Shown: positions 53,092-61,857 of the stretch, in pieces
Layout: the number at the start of each line of letters is the position of its first letter
How positions within the stretch are numbered: the stretch's first letter is position 1
Program-made: the position numbers and the translations under genes
The notes under the pieces: model-generated
Seen by the model: the letters and a program-made list of their open reading frames with translations, nothing else
What the model was told of the DNA's origin: nothing
The model's database searches: none
Assembly: GCF_001570725.1 (NCBI RefSeq)
Contig: NZ_BCNV01000007.1
Location: forward strand, 1-64,000
Reading direction: 5' to 3'
DNA: 64,000 nucleotides
DNA from: Paenibacillus amylolyticus
GTDB lineage: Bacteria > Bacillota > Bacilli > Paenibacillales > Paenibacillaceae

Positions 53092-53670
53092 ATGAAAACG
53101 ATAGATCGAAGGCAACAGGTGATGGACTCTGCCGAGAAATCCTTTGCCCTGTTTGGCTACAAGGCCACAACGATGGAGCAGGTTGCTAGACTTGCCAATG
53201 TGGGCAAGGGAACGATCTATACTTTTTTCGAAAATAAAGAAGAACTGTTCAGCGAGATTCTGCGCTCAATCATTGCGGATATGAGACAGATTACAGAGCA
53301 GACGGTGAAGGAAGAGAACTCCTTTCTGGATAACGTGCATATGAGTATGGATTCTTTGCTGGAGTACCGGGAGGAACATGAGCTGTTGATCAAGCTCTTT
53401 CAGGAGGTCAACGAGTTCGGTACGCCGCAAGCCAAGGAAGGTTTGCAGAAAGTAGAGACAGCCATTCTCGAATATCTGGAGCGTCAGGTCAGCCGTGCCA
53501 TGGAATTAGAGCAGATTCGCAGGGATGATCCCAAGTTGGTTTCTTTTGTCCTGCTGAAGCTGTATGTCACCTTAACCTCAGATTGGAACAAAGCGCATCC
53601 TACGCTGCACAAGGATCAGATCAAGGATTTTGTAGGCCTCTTTCTCAAGAATGGCTTATCCCCCACCTAG
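53092..53670 (+). CDS. TetR-family regulator
   Basis: 192 residues. The N-terminal HTH is clear: RRQQVMDSAEKSFALFGYKATTMEQVARLANVGKGTIYTFFENKEELFSEIL (cited in the parts KATTMEQVARLANVGKGTIY and FFENKEELF). The helical C-terminal part is a ligand-binding domain of unknown specificity. AAGGAGG lies ten bases before the ATG. The YhgE/Pip gene follows 73 nt later on the same strand, so the regulator most likely controls it. Confidence 0.9.
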   Translation: MKTIDRRQQVMDSAEKSFALFGYKATTMEQVARLANVGKGTIYTFFENKEELFSEILRSIIADMRQITEQTVKEENSFLDNVHMSMDSLLEYREEHELLIKLFQEVNEFGTPQAKEGLQKVETAILEYLERQVSRAMELEQIRRDDPKLVSFVLLKLYVTLTSDWNKAHPTLHKDQIKDFVGLFLKNGLSPT

Positions 53671-53743
53671 AGAGAGGCATGTACAAGATTCAAAACATAA
53701 TAGAGATAGAACAAACGGATGAGCGTAAGGATAGGGAGAGAAC

Positions 53744-55933
53744 ATGATGAAATCATTCCACGTATTTGGGCAGGATCTGAAGTCCGCCTTCAAGAAACCA
53801 AAAGTATTTATTCCAATTCTCGTTGTACTGTTCATTCCGGTGCTGTATAGTGGCCTGTTCCTGAACGCATTCTGGGACCCCTATGGCAAAATGAATGAGT
53901 TACCTGTGGCTGTGGTCAACACGGATCAGGGCGCAATCTACAACGACAAATCACTGGAGGTCGGTCAGAATCTGGTTGATGAATTGAAAAAAAGCGATGA
54001 TTTCGACTGGCAATTCGTGACTCGTGAACAAGCAGAAAAAGGTATGCAAGACAACACGTATTATATGACAATTGTGATTCCTGAGGACTTTTCCACCAAA
54101 GCAACAACCCTGATGGATGAGCACCCTGAGCCGGCAGATCTGATCTATGAACCCAATGAAGGATACAACTTCCTCGCAGGTCAGATTGGCGGGACGGCGG
54201 TCAAACAAATTCGCTCCAAAGTCGCTGCCAAAGTCACAGAATCGTATACCGAAACGCTATTAGATCAGGTAGAAAAAATCTCTGGCGGTTTGGCGGATGC
54301 CGGGGATGGCGCAGGTCAGATTCATGATGGTGCGCTTAAGCTGGATGAGGGTGCTGCTACATTAAAAGAGAACCTCTCTAAACTGGCCGCAGGAACCGAT
54401 AAGCTCGAAACGGGCCTAGTTCCGTTAAAGGAAGGTACATCTACTCTGGCCCAAGGCATTGGTGATCTCCATACTGGCGCGAGTGCCCTGTCCAGTGGAC
54501 TGTCCCAATTGGCAGCAGCAGGCACGAAGCTGAGTGATGGAGCAACCCAAGCCGAAACAGGCGGCAAACAGCTACAGGCGGGCCTTCAATCTGCTCAGGA
54601 AGGCGCAGCCAGGCTGGATGCAGGACTGGCGGCTTCCGAGGAAGGCAGTGCGAAGCTGACGGCTGGGCTGCAAAGTTCTGTTGAGGGCAGCGCTAAAGTT
54701 AGCGAGGGTGCCAAAGCAGTTGCACAAGGGCTCGCCCAATTAGCTGAAGCCAGCCCGGAACTGGCCGCAAGTCCTGCTGTGCAGCAACTCCTGGCAGCAA
54801 GTCAGGCTGTAGCCACTGGCAGCGAACAAGTGTATCAGGGTGGACAGCAATTAGTGGCAGGCAGCCAAAACCTGTATGCTGCACAACAACAACTGCACCA
54901 AGGCAGTAGCCAGTTGGTACAGGGTGAACAACAACTTGTGCAAGGAGCTACCCAGTTATCCGCCGGACAAGAAAAGCTTACGAGTGGTCTACAACAGTTC
55001 AATTCCAAATTATCCGAAGCAGCCGCTGGAGGAGCCAAACTGGCGGATGGTTCAGGTCAATTGACTGCTGGTGCAGGCAAGTTGGTTACGGGTGTAAGCC
55101 AGCTTACAGACGGAATCTCAACCCTTGCAGATGGCTCACATAAGCTCGATGACGGCGCCGGTCAATTAAAAGAAGGTACGCTTAAGCTAACAGATGGCTC
55201 TGGCGAACTTGCCACCAAACTGAATGAAGCGGCTGAGCAGACGGGTAGTGTGAAAAAGACCGATGAACTGGTAACCATGTATGCAGAGCCTGTTCAGGTC
55301 GATGAGCATAAATATAACGAGGTACCTAACTACGGTACAGGATTCTCACCATACTTCCTGTCCCTCGGGCTGTTTGTCGGGGCATTGATTGCGACATTGG
55401 TTGTGCCAACACGCGGCAGCACGGTTAGCGAGGCAAGTGGCTGGAATCGTTTTGTGAGTAAAACGCTGGCTTTCACGCTCATGAGTGCTGTACAGTCCCT
55501 GCTTGCTTCATGGCTAGTCTTGTACGGTTTGGGTCTTAATGTTCAGAGCATTCCATTGTTCCTCTTGTTCAGCTTTGTTACCAGTCTAAGCTTCATGTAC
55601 ATCATTCAGGCACTGGTGACTTGGCTGGAAAACCCGGGACGATTCCTCGCGATTCTGATGCTGATCTTCCAGCTTACGACCAGCGCGGGCACCTTCCCGC
55701 TCGAACTGATTCCAAACTGGTTGAAGGTGTTTAACCCATGGTTGCCTATGACCTATTCCGTAACGGGTTATAAAGCAGTCATCTCAAGTGGACAGTTCGG
55801 CGTGGCTTGGGATCAGATCGGCATTCTGTGTATCTTTGCTGTGATTGGTCTCGGAGGAACCTTAACGTATTTCCTGATGCATCGCACCACGGAGAACGAA
55901 AACGTCAGCAGTGAAGTCGTAATTCAATTGTAG
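53744..55933 (+). CDS. YhgE/Pip-type membrane protein with long glycine-repeat coiled domain
   Basis: 729 residues. One N-terminal membrane segment (VFIPILVVLFIPVLYSGLF), then the YhgE/Pip N-terminal domain (PVAVVNTDQGAIYNDKSLEVG, YYMTIVIPEDFS), then about 300 residues (190-510) built of short repeats of the form L-x-x-G-x-x-x-L-x-x-G, and a C-terminal ABC-2 type permease of five or six segments ending near residue 715. It matches the phage-infection-protein family (Pip of Lactococcus, YhgE of Bacillus), also linked to type VII secretion and export. No ATPase is adjacent. Paired with TetR upstream; terminator follows. Confidence 0.9.
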   Translation: MMKSFHVFGQDLKSAFKKPKVFIPILVVLFIPVLYSGLFLNAFWDPYGKMNELPVAVVNTDQGAIYNDKSLEVGQNLVDELKKSDDFDWQFVTREQAEKGMQDNTYYMTIVIPEDFSTKATTLMDEHPEPADLIYEPNEGYNFLAGQIGGTAVKQIRSKVAAKVTESYTETLLDQVEKISGGLADAGDGAGQIHDGALKLDEGAATLKENLSKLAAGTDKLETGLVPLKEGTSTLAQGIGDLHTGASALSSGLSQLAAAGTKLSDGATQAETGGKQLQAGLQSAQEGAARLDAGLAASEEGSAKLTAGLQSSVEGSAKVSEGAKAVAQGLAQLAEASPELAASPAVQQLLAASQAVATGSEQVYQGGQQLVAGSQNLYAAQQQLHQGSSQLVQGEQQLVQGATQLSAGQEKLTSGLQQFNSKLSEAAAGGAKLADGSGQLTAGAGKLVTGVSQLTDGISTLADGSHKLDDGAGQLKEGTLKLTDGSGELATKLNEAAEQTGSVKKTDELVTMYAEPVQVDEHKYNEVPNYGTGFSPYFLSLGLFVGALIATLVVPTRGSTVSEASGWNRFVSKTLAFTLMSAVQSLLASWLVLYGLGLNVQSIPLFLLFSFVTSLSFMYIIQALVTWLENPGRFLAILMLIFQLTTSAGTFPLELIPNWLKVFNPWLPMTYSVTGYKAVISSGQFGVAWDQIGILCIFAVIGLGGTLTYFLMHRTTENENVSSEVVIQL

Positions 55934-55945
55934 AAAAGTAAAATA

Positions 55946-56024
55946 AAAAGCAAAGGCGTTCACCTATGCTCTACCCTCTTCTGGACAACAGAGGTGTTGG
56001 CTAAGGTACGCCTTTGCTTTTTTA
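55946..56024. terminator. Bidirectional terminator
   Basis: AAAAGCAAAGGCGT (55946-55959) pairs with ACGCCTTTGCTTTT (from 56008), with a second stem CCTCTT/AGAGG in the loop. T-runs follow on both strands, serving the YhgE/Pip gene and the converging DUF4190 gene. Confidence 0.85.
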
Positions 56025-56061
56025 GTTTGAGATACAATCTAAGTTTGCTAACTTTATATTC

Positions 56062-56406
56062 CTAGTATGTAGAGTAAGAATCAGCGCCAACAAAAATCAT
56101 GGTTACAAATAGAAAGAGCACAATAAGGACTGTATAAATTGCTGTGCCTATGATTCCACATACCAGACCAGCAATGGCTAATCCTTTTCCTTGCTCCATA
56201 CGAATTCTGATTTCTTTGAAAGCTAAAGATGCAAATATGATAGCGACGATTCCGATTAAGAATCCTAAGTAAGGAATGGTAAGGGACAAAATCCCCAAAA
56301 CTAGTGATACAATCGACTTGCTATTGGTCTTGGCTGGTGCTACATAAGGCGGTGGTGACAATGTGTCGTTATAATAACGATCCACATCATTTTCGCGATG
56401 TTCCAA
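56062..56406 (-). CDS. DUF4190 domain membrane protein
   Basis: 114 residues from TTG 56406, seven bases after GGGAGG; the ATG at 56439 lacks a site. A cytosolic Asp/Pro-rich stretch of about 30 residues precedes two to three hydrophobic segments with SIVSLVLGILSLTIPYLGFLIGIVAIIFA and the family motif GKGLAIAGLVCGIIG (cited in parts). DUF4190 proteins are small membrane proteins without known function. Confidence 0.75.
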   Translation of the reverse strand: MEHRENDVDRYYNDTLSPPPYVAPAKTNSKSIVSLVLGILSLTIPYLGFLIGIVAIIFASLAFKEIRIRMEQGKGLAIAGLVCGIIGTAIYTVLIVLFLFVTMIFVGADSYSTY

Positions 56407-56676
56407 GGTAAATCCTCCCTGTTTATTAAGTATATTCATTATAATCGATTAATAGAAATAGAGAACTCCATATTTTGTTAATTATGAGTTTTTATAAGAT
56501 TTATTTTATTACCATCATCCTGGATATATAGTTGAAATCGTAAGCTTACACATTGTACTTCAAGTATATGAAGTTTAGAACCTGTTTTCACTGTGATGAT
56601 ACAAATAAATAATACCTCTAACATACAGATATTATTATAGTAGTACTTTTTGGATTACATTGGGGGATTAACTCAG

Positions 56677-56889
56677 ATGAAAATCGATAAAGTCATGAAT
56701 ATACTTATGATTATGATGCTTCTACTTATTGCTCTTTATCGAAATAATGTAGCTGTATTATCTTTTAGTATTGTTTTGTTTGGAATCATGAGTTACACCA
56801 CTTATCGAATGCGAACACGTTGGAATGTAGTAACTTATATCGTGTTGACGCTGGTATTGATGATCTGGAATATATACCTGTGGGCATAA
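56677..56889 (+). CDS. Small membrane protein
   Basis: 70 residues with two to three hydrophobic stretches (VMNILMIMMLLLIALY, VLSFSIVLFGIMSY, TYIVLTLVLMIWNIYLW). ATG 56677 has GGGGG about ten bases upstream; ATG 56650 has none. No family recognised. A terminator follows at once. Confidence 0.6.
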   Translation: MKIDKVMNILMIMMLLLIALYRNNVAVLSFSIVLFGIMSYTTYRMRTRWNVVTYIVLTLVLMIWNIYLWA

Positions 56890-56902
56890 GCTATTATTAA
56901 AA

Positions 56903-56946
56903 AAAGAACGCACTCCCTTATTACTCATAGGATTGCGTTCTTTCTA
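56903..56946. terminator. Bidirectional terminator
   Basis: AAAGAACGCA (56903-56912) pairs with TGCGTTCTTT (56934-56943), with A- and T-runs outside on both strands. Confidence 0.8.
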
Positions 56947-56970
56947 CGTTTCTTAGATTTGAAGTTTCTT

Positions 56971-57726
56971 CTATCCTTCCACTTCCACCCGCTGCAAAAA
57001 CGTCCGGGTACGTGCGAGCTTTGGATTGCCAAAGATCTGTTCTGGCGGACCCGACTCTGCGATCTCCCCGTTATCCATGAAAAATACACGATCCGCAACG
57101 TCACGGGCAAAGCCCATCTCATGCGTAACAATCATCATGGTCATGTTTTCCTGCGCAAGCTGTTTGATGACACGCAGCACTTCTCCCGTCAGTTCGGGAT
57201 CGAGTGCCGATGTAGGCTCATCGAACAGGAGAATGTCGGGTTGCATCATCAGTGCACGAGCAATGGCAACACGCTGTTTCTGTCCACCGGATAGATTGGC
57301 TGGATAGACATCAGCCTTGTCCGACAGTCCTACTTTGCCGAGTAATTCCAGACTGCGATGCCTGATGACGCTTGAACTTTCTTTTTTCAAAGTCTTCGGT
57401 GCGAGTTCCAGATTAGCCTGTACGGTCAGATGCGGGAACAGGTTGAAATGCTGGAACACCATACCCATACGATCCGTCATCTTGCGAATATCTGCGGCAC
57501 CCGCGTAACGGCCATTATCGACCAACGTCTGATCCTGAATGCGAATCGTTCCGCCCGAAATATCCTCCAGATGAATCAGGCTGCGCAGCATCGTACTTTT
57601 CCCCGAACCCGAAGGCCCGATGACGGCAATTACTTCGCCTGGTTCCACGTTGAAGGATACCTGCTTCAGCACATCAAGGGTACCGAAAGATTTTCTCAAC
57701 TCTTTTACTTCTATTATATGTGTCAT
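56971..57726 (-). CDS. Polar amino acid ABC transporter ATPase (GlnQ-like)
   Basis: 251 residues. Walker A GPSGSGKSTMLRSL, Q-loop MVFQHFNLFPHLTV, signature NLSGGQKQRVAIARALMMQP, Walker B LLFDEPTSALDPEL and H-loop VTHEMGFA. These match the GlnQ/ArtM/TcyC group of PAAT family transporters closely. Last gene of a binding protein-permease-ATPase operon, 33 nt after the permease. Substrate among polar amino acids is not decided by the sequence. Confidence 0.93.
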   Translation of the reverse strand: MTHIIEVKELRKSFGTLDVLKQVSFNVEPGEVIAVIGPSGSGKSTMLRSLIHLEDISGGTIRIQDQTLVDNGRYAGAADIRKMTDRMGMVFQHFNLFPHLTVQANLELAPKTLKKESSSVIRHRSLELLGKVGLSDKADVYPANLSGGQKQRVAIARALMMQPDILLFDEPTSALDPELTGEVLRVIKQLAQENMTMMIVTHEMGFARDVADRVFFMDNGEIAESGPPEQIFGNPKLARTRTFLQRVEVEG

Positions 57727-57759
57727 ATGCAGACAGTCCTTTGATTGATCAGATTTAAT

Positions 57760-58419
57760 TTATTCAAATGAAAAGCGCTTCTCAAGTGCCTTGAACAGCA
57801 CCGTGAGTACGAGTGTCATGAGCAGATACATCACCGCTGCCACGAAGAAAGGTAACAGCTGTATGTCGCGATTTACCGCCGCTTGGGCGTAATACAACAG
57901 CTCAGGTACAGCCACGGCATAGAGCAGTGCCGTATCCTTGATGAGCGTAATGGACTCATTGGCCGTTGCAGGCAATACTACACGGATCATCTGAGGAATA
58001 ATGACTTTAGTCATCGTTTGCCACTTTGTTAACCCAAGTACCTTCGCTGCCTCATGTTGCCCTTTATCAATGGAAAGCAGTCCGCCCCTGAAGATTTCAG
58101 CGAAGTACGCCGCATAGTTTAGGATGAACGCAATCCCCGCTGCAACAAAACGATCAAACACCAGATACTCTCCAATCACCGGAAGCAACGGTAAACCGAA
58201 GCAGAAGAATAGAATTTGGAGCAGCAGTGGTGTTCCTCGCATCACATATACATACGTATGGGCAATCCACGCCAGCGGTTTAATTTGGCTTCTCATCGCC
58301 AGCGTAACTACAAATCCAAGCGGCACGGATAGCACGATCGCGAGCAAGAACATGAAAATGGTGGTCTGCGCACCCTCTAACATCGGTTTTAAAATGGTCG
58401 ATAGATAATCCCAACTCAT
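57760..58419 (-). CDS. Polar amino acid ABC transporter permease (GlnP/HisM-like)
   Basis: 219 residues, five membrane segments. The family motif is visible in the region YVMRGTPLLLQILFFCFGLP and the EAA loop AAYFAEIFRGGLLSIDKGQHEAAKVLGL (cited as FRGGLLSIDKGQHEAA). Forms a homodimer with GlnQ-like ATPase. ATG with GGAG a short distance upstream. Follows the binding-protein gene after a 113-nt gap that holds a hairpin. Confidence 0.92.
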   Translation of the reverse strand: MSWDYLSTILKPMLEGAQTTIFMFLLAIVLSVPLGFVVTLAMRSQIKPLAWIAHTYVYVMRGTPLLLQILFFCFGLPLLPVIGEYLVFDRFVAAGIAFILNYAAYFAEIFRGGLLSIDKGQHEAAKVLGLTKWQTMTKVIIPQMIRVVLPATANESITLIKDTALLYAVAVPELLYYAQAAVNRDIQLLPFFVAAVMYLLMTLVLTVLFKALEKRFSFE

Positions 58420-58443
58420 TGTTTTGTCTCCTCTAATCTGTTA

Positions 58444-58492
58444 ACCCCGCATTCCTCTGGGGCATGAATCGCTCCAGCGTGGAATACGGGGT
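58444..58492. other. Intercistronic hairpin in the amino acid ABC operon
   Basis: ACCCCGcATTCC (58444-58455) pairs with GGAATaCGGGGT (58481-58492). On the operon strand (minus) no T-run follows, so it may protect the binding-protein mRNA from decay rather than stop transcription; a T-rich run exists only on the plus strand. Confidence 0.45.
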
Positions 58493-58531
58493 CCGTTTTG
58501 TTTCTAACTATATATCAGGTGTATAACCTGC

Positions 58532-59302
58532 CTATTTCAGAACCTTATCTTCACCCAACCATTGAGTGGAGATTTTAGCCGCTGTTCCGTCCGCATTCAA
58601 CTCATCCAGCGCTTTTTGCAGCTGATTCAAAAGCTCTTCATTTCCTTTTTTGATACCAATGCCATATTGTTCCGGTGCAAGAGATTCATCCATCAGTTTG
58701 AATGTTCCCTCTTCTTTGGACATGTAGTATCTCGCTACCACTTCATCAATGATGACCGCATCCAGACGTTTTGTCTTCAGATCCGTCAGAGCAAGTACGT
58801 TATCCTTAAATTCAGAAGCTTTGACTTTATCCTTCAGCGGACTTGCTGCCAGTGCATCTGCCGCGGAGGACAGCGCCTGCAATCCCACATTTTTGCCGTC
58901 GAGTTCATCCAACTTCGTAATTGGTGAATCTGCCAAGGTAATAGCTACCTGACTGTTTTCCAGATACGGCTTCGTGAAGAGCACTTTCTCTTTGCGCTCA
59001 TCCGTAATGGTGTACCCGTTCCAGATCATATCGATCCGGCCACTGTTCAGCTCTGATTCTTTGGAAGACCAGTCGATTGGCTGAAATGTGATTTCTTTAC
59101 CCATTTTCTCCGCTGCAGCTCTTGCGTAATCAATATCAAAACCAACAATTTCATTCTGCTCGTCTCGGAAACCCATTGGAGCAAACTTGTCGTCAATGCC
59201 TACAACAATCGTATTATCGTCTTTGCTTGCGGAACTGGAACAACCAGCCACAATCAATACACATATACTAATGAATAATAGTAGAATCGCTTTTTTTCTC
59301 AT
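58532..59302 (-). CDS. Polar amino acid ABC transporter binding lipoprotein
   Basis: 256 residues from ATG 59302, eight bases after GGAGGGG; a frame extends to 59338 but has no other site. The signal peptide ends in a lipobox (IVAGCSS at about 17-20). The SBP_bac_3 fold follows: GIDDKFAPMGFRDEQNEIVGFDIDYARA (cited as FAPMGFRDEQNEIVGFDID), DWSSKESELNSGRIDMIWNGYTITDERKEKVLF (parts), and LDAVIIDEVVARYY. Extracellular capture of an amino acid for the permease and ATPase that follow. Confidence 0.92.
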   Translation of the reverse strand: MRKKAILLLFISICVLIVAGCSSSASKDDNTIVVGIDDKFAPMGFRDEQNEIVGFDIDYARAAAEKMGKEITFQPIDWSSKESELNSGRIDMIWNGYTITDERKEKVLFTKPYLENSQVAITLADSPITKLDELDGKNVGLQALSSAADALAASPLKDKVKASEFKDNVLALTDLKTKRLDAVIIDEVVARYYMSKEEGTFKLMDESLAPEQYGIGIKKGNEELLNQLQKALDELNADGTAAKISTQWLGEDKVLK

Positions 59303-59434
59303 CTCTCGAACCCCTCCATGTCTATAACCAAAACCCAAACGCTTTAGTTCGTTACCACGTTATCAGAGATTTATAATAACATAGCATGGGAGAAGAGTCG
59401 AGTCTCTTGCCTATTTCCTTCTATTTCGTGCAGC

Positions 59435-59992
59435 TTAATTGTCAACAATCTGTGAAAAAACCTCTTTCACTTGTGCCGATTCCACCAGCTTCTCGCGTAC
59501 AGTCGAATTCCATAACTCCGGGTTCTGAAGCTTCTTTAATTCCGTACCTGTCCATTGTTGGGTGGATTCACGACGTAAGGTATAGCTGGTATTCTCTAAC
59601 TGGTAGACGACCTGCTCCAGATTATCGATCATAACAAAGTTCGCAACCGCATTATATACGAGTATCCGCTCAAGTTCCTCTGCATCCATCTCACGCGTAT
59701 CCAAGCTATAATTCACTTGAGCCGTGAAAGTCTCCGGGTACAGTTGGTAACCATTCAATCTTTCACGTAAAGGTAAAGCCTGATTCAGATGACTCAGGTT
59801 TGAATTATCACCCATGTAGGGACTGCGATATTTGGCTAAAGCGGCAAAATCATGTGTCAGCGGATTCTGCTGCTCTTCCTCGTACCGAGCCTGCTTCGCC
59901 TCGATCTTCGGATTAACGAAGCCTTCAACAATCACTAAGCCAATGCTGCCCAACACAACAAGTGTTATAATCCATATGTTTCTAATTCTCAT
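59435..59992 (-). CDS. Membrane-anchored protein, DUF4825-like
   Basis: 185 residues. One N-terminal membrane segment (IWIITLVVLGSIGLVIVEGF), then an extracytoplasmic domain with YRSPYMGDNSNLSHLNQALPL, which resembles the G-D-N-S motif of DUF4825 proteins. Function unknown. It overlaps the preceding gene by 4 nt (ATGA) and is third in a PadR-HAAS-membrane protein operon. The DUF assignment is tentative. Confidence 0.65.
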   Translation of the reverse strand: MRIRNIWIITLVVLGSIGLVIVEGFVNPKIEAKQARYEEEQQNPLTHDFAALAKYRSPYMGDNSNLSHLNQALPLRERLNGYQLYPETFTAQVNYSLDTREMDAEELERILVYNAVANFVMIDNLEQVVYQLENTSYTLRRESTQQWTGTELKKLQNPELWNSTVREKLVESAQVKEVFSQIVDN

Positions 59993-60684
59993 AACACATC
60001 ACTCACTTCATACTTGCTAACGATCCGATACGCCCGATGCACTACCAAAGGAATGATAACACTCAGTAATGGGATGGCAAAGGCAATGACGATCACAGCA
60101 AACTGGTAGGGTCCATCCACCTGAATGGGTCGATTAAACCAGATGTTGCTTCCGAATCGCAACGCTGCCTGCGTCCCCCATAGTACGAGTATTAATGCCG
60201 CCCACAACCACCATATTCTGCGATTCCACTGCACTAATGCAGGGATTCGAATAACCGTGGTTTTCACGGAAGTTGCAGAATCATTCGACTTGTTGATCAA
60301 CAGATACAATACATACATGCCACCAACTATGAGACTCACGATCATAAGCAGGTTGTTTATGGCGGAGCCTTGCATCAGCACTCTCATTGGAATGGTAATG
60401 ATCCAGGCTATGAGGCTATAAATTAGAGCAGACTGCAACAACGCTGTCCAGTAAGGAACACGTTGTACCCTTCGATGGTCACTCATCACTTCATCCATAC
60501 CAGCGATATGCTGAATGGCGGTCTGGAACGCCTTCTCTTCACTCATACCCTGCGAGATATAATCGTCAATCCGCGCAGCGAGATTGCTGTGAATCTCTTC
60601 TTTTAATTCCCGATTGTCTAATGTATCTTGTGCGTGAGCGAACAAACGATTCACATGACGAGTGATGCGAGCTTCCAATCTCAT
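59989..60684 (-). CDS. HAAS/permease-prefix-domain membrane protein
   Basis: 231 residues. The N-terminal 85 residues (RITRHVNRLFAHAQDT, ELKEEIHSNLAARIDDYIS, GMSEEKAFQTAIQHIAGMDE) are the HAAS signalling domain, typically found next to PadR regulators. Four membrane segments follow (about 90-110, 115-135, 165-183, 200-220). Overlaps the PadR gene by 4 nt. By analogy with other PadR-HAAS pairs, it may sense membrane state and act with the repressor; the ligand is unknown. Confidence 0.8.
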   Translation of the reverse strand: MRLEARITRHVNRLFAHAQDTLDNRELKEEIHSNLAARIDDYISQGMSEEKAFQTAIQHIAGMDEVMSDHRRVQRVPYWTALLQSALIYSLIAWIITIPMRVLMQGSAINNLLMIVSLIVGGMYVLYLLINKSNDSATSVKTTVIRIPALVQWNRRIWWLWAALILVLWGTQAALRFGSNIWFNRPIQVDGPYQFAVIVIAFAIPLLSVIIPLVVHRAYRIVSKYEVSDVL

Positions 60685-61040
60685 AGGTCTTCATCTCCTT
60701 TTTCTCCAGTGACAATCATGCAATCAATCAGTGCCTTGGCTGCTTGCCAAGCATGAACCTGCTCTCTATAGGCTTTAAGGCCTTGCGTTGTAATTCGGTA
60801 ATATTTGCGTCGTCCTCCCTGCGTCTCTTCCCCCCAGTAGGACTCCACATATCCACTCTTCTCCAGCCTCTTCAAACTGGAATAAAGCGTGGGTTCCTTC
60901 AATTCAAACTGCTCTCCACTCTTGCGATAGATTTCCTTAATAATGCTGTAGCCATAGTTATCAGAGGGTATAAGTACACTCAGAATGATAGGGTCAATAT
61001 TGCCCCGAATCAGATCACTGTTAATCACTTGCACATCCAT
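60681..61040 (-). CDS. PadR-family regulator
   Basis: 119 residues: winged-helix domain (LIRGNIDPIILSVLIPSDNYGYSIIKEI, EPTLYSSLKRLEKSGYVESYWGEETQGGRRKYY, cited in parts) and a short C-terminal helix for dimerisation, the small PadR-s2 type. First gene of the operon. Its promoter carries an inverted repeat exactly within the -35/-10 spacer, consistent with autorepression. Confidence 0.9.
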   Translation of the reverse strand: MDVQVINSDLIRGNIDPIILSVLIPSDNYGYSIIKEIYRKSGEQFELKEPTLYSSLKRLEKSGYVESYWGEETQGGRRKYYRITTQGLKAYREQVHAWQAAKALIDCMIVTGEKGDEDL

Positions 61041-61076
61041 CTGCGAGTTTCACCGACTTTCTTCAATCCTGCGTAT

Positions 61077-61105
61077 ACTATAAGACATATTACTATGTCT
61101 GTAAA
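61077..61105 (-). promoter_or_regulatory. PadR operon promoter with operator in the spacer
   Basis: Minus strand -35 TTTACA (61100-61105), 17-base spacer, -10 TATAGT (61077-61082). The spacer holds the perfect inverted repeat GACATA-N4-TATGTC (61084-61099). A bound repressor there would block RNA polymerase directly. Confidence 0.75.
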
Positions 61106-61195
61106 GGTAATATGCATCATGTAGTATATCCTTAACTAGCAAAGCAACCTTTATCCCCTTATCTTCGTCTGGAAGATATTAGGGAGGGTAATAGA

Positions 61196-61744
61196 ATGAA
61201 ATCGCTAACTAGAATGCAGACGTTCATCTCACTTATGTTTCTTACAACAGTTCTCCTGTTGTCCGGCTGTAACACTACTCCAATTAACAGTACCAACGAA
61301 TCCTCCTCTGCCCCAGCAGATCACCAAAAAAAACTGGAACCAGACCCCACTTTGCCAAAGGAACTACCTACTCCGATTATCCAGACTGCAAGTGGTATTT
61401 CCGTTCCCGCTGTTCAAAGCAGCTATTGCTGGGGCAGTAAATGTGCTGATTATGTCGGTGGGATCACCATGTTGGAAGGAACAACGCCAACTCCGGTTCT
61501 TGCAGGAGAAAAATTGACCATTGAGATGGATATTCCAATTCCCCCCGACAACGTAATGATGTATGAATACGTCGGTGACCAGACTCGTGAGATTTCTTCA
61601 CAGGATGGTACATTTCACCTTCCGCAAGAAACGGGAATTTATTATTACAGCGCATTTGTAAATTGGTCTTCAAAAGAAGATCAACAAGTCAGTCTTGGGA
61701 GTACCTCATTTGCTTTTAGTGTACAGATCACGGAAACGAACTGA
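61196..61744 (+). CDS. Lipoprotein of unknown function
   Basis: 182 residues. The signal peptide ends in a lipobox (LLLSGCNTT near residue 25), followed by a Ser/Thr/Pro-rich linker and a domain with CWGSKCADYVGG (two Cys) and a beta-rich region ending SLGSTSFAFSVQITE. No family recognised. ATG with GGGAGGG nine or so bases upstream and a terminator after the stop. Divergent from the PadR operon. Confidence 0.65.
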   Translation: MKSLTRMQTFISLMFLTTVLLLSGCNTTPINSTNESSSAPADHQKKLEPDPTLPKELPTPIIQTASGISVPAVQSSYCWGSKCADYVGGITMLEGTTPTPVLAGEKLTIEMDIPIPPDNVMMYEYVGDQTREISSQDGTFHLPQETGIYYYSAFVNWSSKEDQQVSLGSTSFAFSVQITETN

Positions 61745-61756
61745 TTTACACATGTA

Positions 61757-61805
61757 AAACAGGCCAAACCCTCCATTCGGAGTAGCTGGCCTGTTTCTAT
61801 GTTTC
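61757..61805 (+). terminator. Terminator after the lipoprotein gene
   Basis: AAACAGGCCA (61757-61766) pairs with TGGCCTGTTT (61787-61796), followed by CTATGTTTCTATTT. Confidence 0.75.
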
Positions 61806-61857
61806 TATTTGCTTCTATCTTTTCTATATTCTTGTAAGCTACTACTCTCACTCAACA

